NCBI RefSeq assembly: GCF_032854445.1
Contig: NC_088300.1
Location: forward strand, 75,505,005-75,569,004
Source of the DNA: Liolophura sinensis
Lineage: Eukaryota; Mollusca; Polyplacophora; Chitonida; Chitonidae
Length of the DNA: 64,000 nucleotides
Direction of reading: 5' to 3'
In this document: piece by piece, positions 54,936-64,000 of the stretch
How positions within the stretch are numbered: the stretch's first letter is position 1
Layout: the number at the start of each line of letters is the position of its first letter
The notes under the pieces: generated by a model
Seen by the model: the letters and a program-made list of their open reading frames with translations, nothing else
What the model was told of the DNA's origin: nothing
The model's database searches: none
Position numbers and translations under genes: made by a program

Positions 54936-55150
54936 CCAATTATATGGCTCCAGTACCACAGACGAGAGTGAACCAGTTCCCTAACCAAGCACATTTATTA
55001 TTCCATATTGCCCAACAAACGCGGGCTGCCAATTACATGGCTCCAGTACCACAAAAGAGAGTGAACCAGTTCCCTAACCAGGCACATTTATTACCCCATA
55101 TTCCCCAGCAAACGCAGACTGCCAATTGAACCAGTTCCCTAACCAGTTCA
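54936..55150. repeat. 93-bp tandem duplication, about 2.2 copies
   Basis: CCAATTATATGGCTCCAGTA at 54936 recurs at 55029 as CCAATTACATGGCTCCAGTA. The repeated unit includes GTGAACCAGTTCCCTAACCA, a piece of which appears a third time near 55127. Ninety-three is 31 codons, so the plus frame 54944-55129 reads as two 31-residue repeats (APVPQxRVNQFPNQAHLL). This is probably incidental. Confidence 0.9.
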
Positions 55151-57039
55151 CTAGCTCACCAGGATTGAGACAATTTATTTTAAGCAAATACAAACAGCCC
55201 AAAAATCTCGTCAGTTCTCGGCTCTAGGAGCCTCACTCTGACAAAAATGGACAAGTCTGAGCGAAAACGTGTGAGGTAGTGTGTTTGGTGGTGCACTTGC
55301 CACCCTGTGTCATCTCCCTAGCCCTCGCAATAGGGGTCATATAGGACGTGAGGGATTTAACTGTTCCAAAGAGTGGTTCCGCACCAGAGCTTTGGGTGCT
55401 GAACGTTTCTGGGAAGCCGTTTATAGAAAGCTTCGTGGATGGTTTACTGGCCCCTTCCTTTACCCTCTACTCCTTGGCACTTGGTCAGCACTCACTCTCC
55501 TCGCTACCCCGGGGTCAACTCGTTAATATCACCAAATTGGATGTATGGGGTAATAACTTGAGGGCATGCAGACAATGCAGCATTTTGATTGCTCCGAAAT
55601 TTCTGTGAATATTTCTTGTAATACTTTTGAACGATTGGTTCACGATTTAAACAAGGTGTCTATTTCCAGACCTCATGCAAAGTTTAATGGAAACAGTAAG
55701 GACCTGAGACAACCGGTCGTGCTTTTCCTTACATACGTTAACAGTGGATTGTATGAGAAAACACAGATTACTGAACTTCTCAGCCCCTTTAAGGTGCATC
55801 TGAGGTCTGAGAACATACACCCATGTGACGTAATACAATAGAGCCGTAAACGTAAGAATGTGAGTTCATGATATTTGTTGGATCGTAATCACTAAGACTG
55901 AAGCTCACCTATGCGTTGTTAAAAGTGTGTAGACAAATTAAACAGTAACAAAATGAAAACCATTATCGAATTTCATTCCAATGAGTCAGGTCTTAATCAG
56001 CTGGGTTTTTGAATTATGTCAAAATAAGTTGTAATTTTCATAGACCTTTGTGATAGTTCCTTCATGGCTCTTGATCTTTAATATATTAATCCGCTTCATA
56101 GTTTATACCTTTGTCGTTGGATTGAAACCTGATGTGCTATGTCTGTGACGTGGCCTGCGTGAGAAGAAACACTCTTCATGCAAGCCTGGACAGATGAAGG
56201 TGATTGGATGACACGACGAGCTCCAACAATACGGGTTTATTGAGGCTTGTCCAACACAGAGGCTGGAGACTGGCAGCTTTTTGTCTGCGGTTTCTCTGTG
56301 ACAAAGATAATTACATACGCTTGTAAAACTTCACCGTGTCGGAAATTAGGGACACTAGTACGGGAGAAAATCAGAAAGTCTGGAGATGTTTTAGGTGTCG
56401 TATAAAACTATTGGGTTAAGTGGTACAGAAAAACAAGTGATTTTGGGTTGTCATCAACATTTACGAATACAGCCATATCTGGGTTAACGGGTGGTTGATC
56501 AGGCACCGGGCGTATCTCTTATCTGCCGTCCCCACGCCCCGGGCCTTCCTTAGGCCACCATCTGTCCGGAGATGGGGATGACCCACGTCACGTCATCACC
56601 TCACTATCGCCATTTCGGTGACCTGCAGGCTGACCAGCTTTACCTACACATTTACACAGTTAACGGCTGACGAGAATGACTGTTCTTCAGAATCACATAA
56701 GAAATTGTTGTTACCCTGACCCCAGACTTTTATACCTATCATCTCACACCCTCCATCGCACCCAGCTACATTTCCACCCTGGCGATGCACCAACACGAAC
56801 ACGAGCAAAGTAGTTGAATGATGGCATCTAAATGCAATCACCATAAATACTCAGTACATAAGCTGCTATATGAGAGACATTTTGTAGATTAATTTACCAA
56901 TGTATAGGAATGGAATGAAATGCCATGTCAACTAATGAGCAATGGCTTTGTTTAAATGTATTCAGACATTCAAATATTTTTACCACTGTGTATAGTGAGA
57001 GATGATTCAAGTACGCACGACGCCTCATTTACCTGGTCA
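55151..57039. other. no well-supported gene
   Basis: A somewhat GC-richer patch at 55270-55530 is open in two plus frames (55281-55526 and 55348-55608), neither with a recognised domain or splice sites. A second GC-rich patch at 56500-56640 contains a CACGTCACGTCATC stretch resembling overlapping CRE-type half sites. Confidence 0.35.
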
Positions 57040-57690
57040 GCTGAGTTAGAACCAACCAGATTGCGGCCTTTATTATGATCGGCCGAGTTAGGGGCTTCTG
57101 GGGGTGTCGCCACTTTTCTTGTAAGCTGAGTTAGAAACCTTCCAGCTGTGACCTTTTTCCTGATGAGCTGAGTTAGGACCCTTCGGGCTGGGGCTAGCTT
57201 CCTGGTGAGGTGAGTTAGATAATCCTCCGAGCTGTGGTCTTCTTCCCGTGAGCTGAGTTCAAATCCTCCGGGCTGTGCCTTTTTCCTGTTGAACAGTTAG
57301 AACCTTCCAGGCGGTGGCCGATTTCCTGATGAACTGAGTTCCGTACTTGGCCAGTTTCCGAGCGATGAGCTAACACCTCTGGGCTGTGGTAATTTTCCTG
57401 GTGAGGTGTAAGAACCCCAGCCCCCCCCCCCCCTCCACCGGCTGTTGCCTGTTTCCTGATGACCTCTGAGTTAGGACCCTCCGGGATGTGAGTGATTCCC
57501 CGGTAAGTTGAGTTAGAACCCCCCGGGCTAGTCCTTTCTCCTGGTGAGCAGTTAGCATCCTCCGGGCTGTGGTCAGTTTTCTGGTGAGCTGAGTCACGGC
57601 CTCTGGGCTGTGGCCTATTTTCGAGAGATGAGCTGTTAGGACCCTCCTGGTGAACTGAGTTAGGACCCCACAAAAGGTCATCGCTTTCAA
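57040..57690. repeat. degenerate minisatellite, about 40-43 bp
   Basis: Roughly 14 units of the form GAGCTGAGTTAGGACCCTCC plus GGGCTGTGGCC plus TTTTCCTGGT, with many small indels, and interrupted by a run of 13 or more C (57421-57433). Minus frames 57215-57673 and 57370-57717 are products of the repeat. Confidence 0.85.
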
Positions 57691-58040
57691 CACAGCATAT
57701 ACAGTGTTACCATACATTCAGATACCAATACTGACCTATTCCACTGTATTCTTAACTTGACACAGTAGGGTTGATGGCAATTAACTCTCACAATGGTCAC
57801 CAGACATCACTGATAAAGTGACGAGAGCTTACCCCCACGGTACCGACCACTTTGTTTTCAATATCTCACATCAAAGTTCATGGGGTAAGAATTCTGGAAG
57901 GAGTATATTGCTACTCTGCTCCTCTGGTTTTGTCTTTTTCTTAATGTGTTCATCGCACACATATCGGCAAGCGTATGTATGTATGCTACACGCCAGTATA
58001 AATGAGTATGAACTAATAAAATTAAAGACGTACAGAAAAA
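57691..58040. other. no recognisable gene
   Basis: Unique DNA with overlapping open frames on both strands (57818-58096) but no domain. Confidence 0.4.
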
Positions 58041-58222
58041 AGAGTAAAATCAGAGCAGCGACGTGTGTGACAGCTGGCAAAAATGGCCACACCTAACCGT
58101 CAGTTTACCTCAGACAGGTTTATACTAACTATTCATGTAAATGCATAAATACTAGCAATTTACACAGCTAGGTAAAAAAATTGCAGTGATGTTAATAGCA
58201 ATGTATTAGACATTAGTGGTCT
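58041..58222 (+). repeat. dispersed repeat R2, copy 3
   Basis: Closest to copy 2: TAAAATCAGAGCAGCGACG, CAGTTTACCTCAG, ATTCATGTAAATGCATAAAT, TAGCAATTTACAC and TTGCAGTGATGTTAAT occur in the same order with small deletions between them. Confidence 0.65.
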
Positions 58223-59305
58223 AAATCCATCTTATACTTCATGAATGGGATGCCGGGTCTCAGGAATTCAGTGAAGCAGCATCTCCGAGAATATACGAAG
58301 CAGCATCTCCGAGTATAGAAATATACATATGTGATATAAAAAAAACACAGCATTGATATACAAATGAAATGAAAAATGTTAACCCACATCAAGATCACTC
58401 TTTTATATGCCAGTTTAACGATCACTGAGCCTGTGGATATTTCGGGTGAAACTTAATATTTTGTCACAAACGCCGATTGAATACCCCTACTTATTTATGT
58501 CTCTGTTCGATTTTCCTTTAACTTCATTCTTAAGAATTGTCCACTTTCATAACAGAAATCAGTTTCAGCCAGGTATTCAAAATACCTTTGACACAGGAGT
58601 TCTAAACGTGTAAGTGATTTAGCTCAATAAATAAAACTGCGTTCAGCTTTTAGCAAATAAGTGTAGCGCCCCTAATTTAAAGCCGGTTGGCAGACGAAGT
58701 GCCTTTGGCAGACAAAGGTGGCTACTTTTATTTAACTCTGTAGAATTTTGTGAAAAGTGTCCTCTTATCTTATAACGCATGTATCCATAGACCCTGGCAG
58801 CAGATGACCAACTATCTGTGCACTGTGATGAATGAGACGCTTAATCGCCCGTATCATACATACATATATCGAACATATAGCTTAGTGTAGGCTGCTTTAT
58901 ATAGCATATAATATGTTGTCGAGAATAGAAACAATGGAGGTTGGTATTAAAGTGTGCAACCGTTCGGCGAAGGCCTCGTTTCCATGCTGTGTTATACCAG
59001 TGTAGCGTGTTAAGAAGAGACTGTACATGTAAGTTACAGCTAGGTATTCATTCATGCTGACTACCCAGCTATGCGTAGTCTATTCATTGTATTAAAATCA
59101 AAAACTTTAAAAATGGTACTTGTTGATGCCTCGCTTTGCGCTCAGGGGTTAGAGCAAGAAAACAGGGCTGGTTGGTCTGGTGTCAGTATGAAGTCACAGT
59201 GCCGATGTCATTTCTGGTGTTTTTGGCATGATACTTCTGTAGTGAGAGCACTTTGACAGCATGGACTCGCCCTGCCTTAAGAAGACAAGTATATATATAT
59301 AGACA
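58223..59305. other. no recognisable gene
   Basis: AT-rich unique DNA. A short direct repeat, GAAGCAGCATCTCCGAG, occurs twice near 58274-58310 (about 23 bases apart). A TA microsatellite lies near 59290. Confidence 0.45.
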
Positions 59306-59358
59306 CGTCGTCGACATATGACTGAAAAACTGTTAACAAGGACATAAAACCCCAAGCA
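59306..59358 (+). mobile_element. family B SINE, 3' end remnant
   Basis: GTCGACATATGACTGAAAAA, then TGTTAACAAGG, then AAACCCCAAGCA match the end of the family B SINE (plus orientation here), followed by a CATACATA-rich microsatellite to 59402. Too decayed to find a target duplication. Confidence 0.75.
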
Positions 59359-59402
59359 AACATGCCGATACATACATACACACATACATACATACACACA
59401 TA

Positions 59403-59710
59403 TAGACTGTGTTATGTATATCCACTCGTTTTCAAGAAGTATACACCCCCGTTTTCAAATCTTTCTGTTTCGATTCTTTAGTATTTATCCACGTTTAAGC
59501 CTCTCATGCTTTGAACAGTTTAACAAAATGCTCATAAATAAATAAATTGTCCAACAAATGTTTGATATCTTTCTAGTTTGACTTTTAAATTGCGGTTTAT
59601 TGAATTGTCTCCTTTATATATGTTATGCATCAGATAATAAACAAAACAGAGGGGGACGCAGAAGGTAAAAATATTTCAAAAAAATTTCCAAAGATTTTGA
59701 TTGTTTTAAA
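59403..59710. other. no recognisable feature
   Basis: AT-rich linker before the 82-bp array; nothing seen. Confidence 0.5.
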
Positions 59711-60015
59711 ACTGTAAACTGAACACCTCTGGAGAGTTCGTCAGTCTATTGCAGCAGTGTCTTCGCCATGTGGGCCCCAGGTACTCTGCAGAACAGTAAA
59801 CTAATCACCTCTGGAGAGTTTGTCAGTCTAGTGCAGCAGTGTCCTCGTCGTGTGGGCCCCAGGTACTCTGCAAAACTGTAAACTGAACACCTCTGGAGAG
59901 TTTGTCAGTCTAGTGCAGCAGTGTCTTCGCCATGTGGGCCCCAGGTACTCTGCAAAACTGTAAACTAATCACCTCTGGACAGTTCGTCAGTCTAGTGCAG
60001 CAGTGTTCTCGTCGC
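59711..60015. repeat. 82-83-bp tandem repeat, about 3.7 copies
   Basis: GTAAACT starts units at 59713, 59796, 59878 and 59960. Each unit contains CACCTCTGGAGAGTT, GTCAGTCTAGTGCAGCAGTG and GTGGGCCCCAGGTACTCTGC. Variants alternate (GAACACC/AATCACC and TTCGCCA/CTCGTCG), so pairs of units may have been duplicated together. Confidence 0.92.
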
Positions 60016-60857
60016 AATCAAAGCGCATATGAGATACATATTTTGTTTTATCGACCACCGATATTCTAGCATGGTACACGATTGAATATTGATTTCACTC
60101 AGCCGCCTTGAACATACCTTGCGTCTTTCCAACATCATGGAAAACTGTTGACTGCTTCTCTTTCCATGATTCCGTCCTATTTTCGTACTTTATGTACTTT
60201 CTTTGTTCTTCGACGGTTTGTGTTAAACGTCGTTTTGGGAATTGGCCTTGCCATCACTGGCCTGGAACGTCCTTATTGGATGTGGGTATAAAACGGTTAT
60301 GAATATGCCACCATGTTGTATATAACAGCACCACTAAAGGAATGAAATATTTGTTATGATGCGTACTATTTAGACGGTCAGTTTTATGGATGGAGGAAAT
60401 CGGAGTAACCCACCAACATTTGGCAAGTTATTAAAAAAACGCGATGTGATTTTCGGTTTGTCCTATTACGGGACCTTGGTGAGAATAAATGGTTGATGAC
60501 CCTAGCGTGATCGCTTGCGCTAGAGTCAAGCGTTGGTTGAAAATTCCTTGTCTTCCACCAATATGGTGTGGATCGTTCGTTAGTTACTTGCCCAAGGTCG
60601 GTGGAATACCCTGGACACGCCACTAAATCCTCCCATAGTATTGTCAAGGTCAGATGAACACTTAAAGCGGGGAGTCCTGGGCCCAGTTGTTCAAAAGTGT
60701 ATTAGGAGTTCAGCCCGGTATTAACTTTAGTCAAGACTAAAGTGTCATTTAATTTGTATTACAATGAGACTGGTATTAAGATTTAAATCTGGCTTAACTT
60801 CAATTCACTTCAGTACGACTGGCCCCAGCTCTTGTCATGTGTCAAATATTTGATATG
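60016..60857. other. no recognisable gene
   Basis: Frames 60108-60302 (plus) and 60384-60647 (minus) have no recognised domain. TATAAAACGG at about 60289 resembles a TATA box but has no supported gene downstream. Confidence 0.4.
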
Positions 60858-60907
60858 TTTTGGGGTTTTACGCTTTACTTAAGAGTATTTCAGTCATACG
60901 ATGACAG
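60858..60907 (-). mobile_element. SINE 3' end remnant (family B-like)
   Basis: On the minus strand: TCGTATGACTGAAATACTCTT, then GTAAAACCCCAAAA. The CATATGACTGAAA and AAACCCCAA words are typical of family B. Strongly decayed and without head. Confidence 0.55.
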
Positions 60908-61949
60908 ATTACGTTTACAGGTGCACAAAACCGTGCTGAGTGCGCAAAGCTACCGCACCTAGTTACGCATGCGCGAGAACATCGAGTTGAAAATAAAACA
61001 CGATACAGTTTTAACGGGGCACTTTTTAATGTCACCCATAACATATACACCAGATACAGCTTGTATACATACATCACAGATACGCTTATCTGAAATTGGT
61101 TTTGAAATGAGAAATGAAAATCACCTTTTTGTTACCATGTTTGAAACCTGTGTACAAGATAGGAAGAAAATGATATTAATGATGTTTGATACTATCCCAT
61201 CCCTCAACCCCACCCGGTTTGCCAGGCTTTGAAGACGGAAAAACAGGAAAGACGGGCAATTTCCAATTGCGATCTGAATTTCTGTATATAATCTATATGT
61301 CGACTTGATAAATAATTTAACTGCTTATTTTTTTTTATTTCTAGAAATTGACTTATATACATTAATCTCAATAGAGGTCAGGAAATATTTTGAGCGAAAA
61401 CAAAAGTCAAGTGATTTTAACGATGACCTTGAAAGCGGTATAAGAATGGGTAATACTTGTCTCATAAACATGTATGCAGCAAGGAAAGTAACCATGTGAA
61501 CATGGCGTTGAGGGACAGGCTTCAATTATCCCCAGATTTGTTCCTTAAAACACATGGATCTCGGGGGGGTTCGCGAGTGTGACACCTGCTTTTCCCATGC
61601 ACCACAAATCCTAAGGCAACATGCCTGATCAAGGACTATCCGTGTCATATGACTACATAAAAGAGTAGCCTACAGCTTCACTGACAAGGGCTAACCGGCT
61701 GGTAGGAGTAATTCTGGTCGCATAATCTTCGGACAGAATAAATGTAAGAATAAAGTAAACAAGAAATATTACTATATCCCTACGTCCAGCAACTCTTATG
61801 ATAAAACATAGGCCAATTGCAAGCCAGTAATATATAAAACCAACAACCAACATATAATGTCTTGGGACATATAACCTCACCCGTTGACAGGCAGCCAACT
61901 TAACCTGTCCTGACGGCGGCTAAATACCAAGCAACAGTAATATATATAT
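60908..61949. other. no recognisable gene
   Basis: Unique DNA with frames at 60969-61232, 61305-61499 and 61653-61898 that lack domain or splice support. A TA microsatellite at 61938-61952 precedes the duplicated segment. Confidence 0.4.
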
Positions 61950-62043
61950 ATATCCACGGAGTATTTCACAGTAACATATGCGATGTCATGCAGTTTAAGA
62001 AGCACCAAAACCACACGAACACAAAAGAAACCACCATGTCAGT
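61950..62043 (+). repeat. direct repeat, left copy
   Basis: TATCCACGGAGTATTTCACA and CCAAAACCACACGAACACAA, then AGAAACCACCATGTCAGTT, recur at 63217-63284. This copy has about 27 extra bases between the two halves. It lies before the 54-bp array. Confidence 0.88.
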
Positions 62044-62449
62044 TCACCAGATATACATCGTGACGTGTAAACCACAAAACATGGCTAATATACGATATCA
62101 AGAACCACCTTACATGACAACACCAGCAGGCAAACACTACCACAACAGAGCATTGGTTCTCCAAATATCGCTGTTAACAGAAAGCACAGACATGTACAGA
62201 ACCATAAACGGCATCAGTGTGACAAAAAGAATACCCGAAATCAGACACATCATGATATAAACACACATCCCTCCTCTCCTCCCAAGAAAACACCAATATG
62301 CCACACCATAAGAGATACAACAGAAATGTCGACGTTATTTCATGAAGTACCCCAAAACAGGGTACGAAACACAGTCAAGCATATGAAGACAGGAGACATT
62401 GTGGGATATATGCCATTCGGATATATCGCGATACTATCCTTACTTTATT
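62044..62449. other. no recognisable gene
   Basis: Plus frame 61988-62260 (90 codons) starts inside the direct repeat and has no recognised domain. The rest is unique. Confidence 0.4.
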
Positions 62450-63050
62450 TGCAACGCCTTTCCTTTCGTTTTGCCATAGACATATACTTTCTTTGCTTTA
62501 GTTACAGCTCCTTTCCTTGACATTCCGCCATTTAGCTATACTTTCCTTACTTTAGTTACAGCTCCTTTCTTTGACATTCTGCTACATAGCTATACTTTCC
62601 TTACTTTAGTTACAGCTTCTTTCCTTGACATTCTGTTACTTAGCCATATTTTCCTTACTTAAGTTACAGCTCCTTTCCTTGACATTCCGCCGTTTAGCTA
62701 TACTTTCCCTACTTAAGTTACAGCTCCTTTCCTTGACATTCCGCCACATAGCAATACTTTCTTTACTTTACTTACAGGTTATTTCCTTTCCATTTCGACA
62801 CATAGCTATATATTCCTTACTTTAGTTACAGCTCCTTTCCTTGCCCTTCACATAACTATTCTCTATGCTGTAAATACAACTTCTTTCCTTGACAACCCCA
62901 CTCACATTCCTTACTTTAGTTACCACCTCTTTCCCTTACCATTCACATAACTACTCTTTATGCTGTAAATACAGCTCCTTTCCTTGGCAACCCCAGTAAT
63001 ATTCCTTACTTTAGTTACAACTCCTTTCCTTGCCCTTCACATAACTAAAA
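62450..63050. repeat. 54-bp tandem repeat, first array
   Basis: Units of the form CTTTCCTTACTTTAGTTAC plus AGCTCCTTTCCTTGACATTC plus CGCCATTTAGCTATA recur at 54-base spacing (62541, 62595, 62649), with longer variants further on that contain CTATGCTGTAAATACA. Frame 62625-62825 is repeat-driven (54 is 18 codons). Confidence 0.9.
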
Positions 63051-63216
63051 TAATCTAACAGGCCGATGCTGAGAATTTCGTACCACACTAGTTTTACTCC
63101 AACATCTGTAATCTACGACACAAAACTATTTAAGGATTCAATTATTCCAAAATCGCTGTTGTGTGAGACTGTGGGAATAAGCGGTGAATTGTATTGACTG
63201 TGTTTGTGTATCTTTT

Positions 63217-63284
63217 TATATCCACGGAGTATTTCACAGTAACCAAAACCACACGAACACAAGAGAAACCACCATGTCAGTTAC
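63217..63284 (+). repeat. direct repeat, right copy
   Basis: Same sequence as 61950-62043 but lacking the middle insert. It leads without a break into the second 54-bp array (GTCAGTTACAGCTCC), where the left copy instead continues GTCAGTTCACCAG. Confidence 0.88.
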
Positions 63285-63625
63285 AGCTCCTGTCCTTGAC
63301 ATTCCGCCGCATAGCTATACTTTATTTACTTTAGTTACAGCTCCTTTCCTTGACATTGCACCAAGTAGCAATGCTTTCTTTATTTTAGTTACAGGTTATT
63401 TCCTTATCATTTCGACACATAGCTATACTTTCCTTTCTTTAGTTACAGCTCCTTTCCTTGTCCCTCACATAACTACTCTCTATGCTGTAAATGCAAATCC
63501 TTTCCTTGGCAACCCCAGTCACATTCCTTATTTTAGTTACAGCTCCTTTCCTTACCATTTACATAACTACTCCCTTTGCTGTAATTACAACTCCTTCCCT
63601 TTGCATCCACACAGTCACATTCCTT
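63285..63625. repeat. 54-bp tandem repeat, second array
   Basis: Same unit family as 62450-63050, in the same orientation, about six units. Plus frame 63184-63654 (156 codons) spans it and the direct repeat, and I read it as a periodicity artefact. Confidence 0.88.
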
Positions 63626-64000
63626 GCTACATACGCCAGAAAATCTCTGCCTAAGAATTCACATGGCTATTTTCTACACAACATCTTACATTACTACTAT
63701 ACTGTGTACACATTTTGATGTAATGTCTTCCCGGTGTTTTACTGCACCCTGTTATAAAAATTACTTCACATCTGTCTTCGCGCATGAGGCTGACTTACAC
63801 CATAATAAAGATTTACTTAGGTGAAGCAGGAAGTTTTAAAGGCCTTTTCTTAAAAGCTGACAAACCGGGGGTAACATTGAGCTGATGTGGTGTTAGGACA
63901 TTATACATGTGCCAACAACAAATTGTCGTCTAGTAAAACAAAGAAATTACACATAACAGGTTCGTGTAGGTTATTACTATAACGGTAGCTTAAAACAAAC
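63626..64000. other. no recognisable gene
   Basis: AT-rich unique DNA to the window edge; nothing supported. Confidence 0.5.

Noticed and set aside
57215-57717. Proline/serine-rich minus ORFs of 152 and 115 codons
   Set aside because: They coincide with a degenerate 40-43-bp minisatellite including a poly-C run.
60289-60296. TATAAAAC as a promoter TATA box
   Set aside because: Isolated motif in AT-rich DNA without accompanying elements or a downstream gene.
63184-63654. Plus ORF of 156 codons with repeated TAPFL motifs
   Set aside because: Spans the direct repeat and the 54-bp array; periodicity of 18 codons matches the array.

Overview
This window looks like intergenic and intronic DNA from an animal, most likely a marine mollusc. 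There are no bacterial-style gene blocks. The only protein-like segments are single exon-sized frames or transposase remnants. Two families of tRNA-derived SINE are present: family A has tails reading GTAAAACACCAATCAAATAAA, and family B has tails reading ACGTTAAACCCCAAGCACTCA. Tails of both kinds are familiar from molluscan genomes. The species cannot be fixed from sequence alone.

The best coding feature is a minus-strand exon at 5773-6202. It encodes most of the extracellular hormone-binding domain of a class B (secretin-family) GPCR and ends at a clean GTAAG splice donor. The rest of that gene is not recognisable here. Weaker exon candidates lie at 8311-8514 (-), 15080-15192 (+), 21625-21843 (+) and 48783-49013 (-, Kazal-like cysteine spacing). 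Two Tc1-type transposase remnants are present. One sits in a complete 1.43 kb element at 51996-53427 with perfect 27-bp terminal inverted repeats and a TA target duplication, but its transposase is broken. The other is a bare helix-turn-helix fragment at 42424-42597.

The rest is dominated by repeats. I count about twenty distinct tandem arrays, with unit lengths of 17, 22, 24, 26, 32, 44, 48, 51, 54, 56, 62, 64, 82, 93 and 106 bp among others. The largest is a 2.85 kb array of 51-bp units at 10965-13810, with two diverged subfamilies, an internal 230-bp duplication and a captured copy of flanking DNA. Between 25.3 and 38.4 kb a non-coding block of about 2.3-3.4 kb occurs three times (A, B, C), separated by GGAGTACAGG-type minisatellites. 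B and C share a sub-tract that is far more similar than its surroundings. Two other interspersed repeats of unknown class occur three times each (near 0.6, 23.4 and 58.0 kb; and near 15.8, 16.6 and 43.3-44.2 kb).

Non-coding structures worth attention are a long imperfect hairpin at 28426-28533, a GC-rich hairpin at 43895-43954, and a possible short transcription unit at about 40.85-41.67 kb. That unit has CCAAT and TATA boxes and a downstream AATAAA. Long ORFs inside the tandem arrays are most simply explained by repeat periodicity and are not called as genes.
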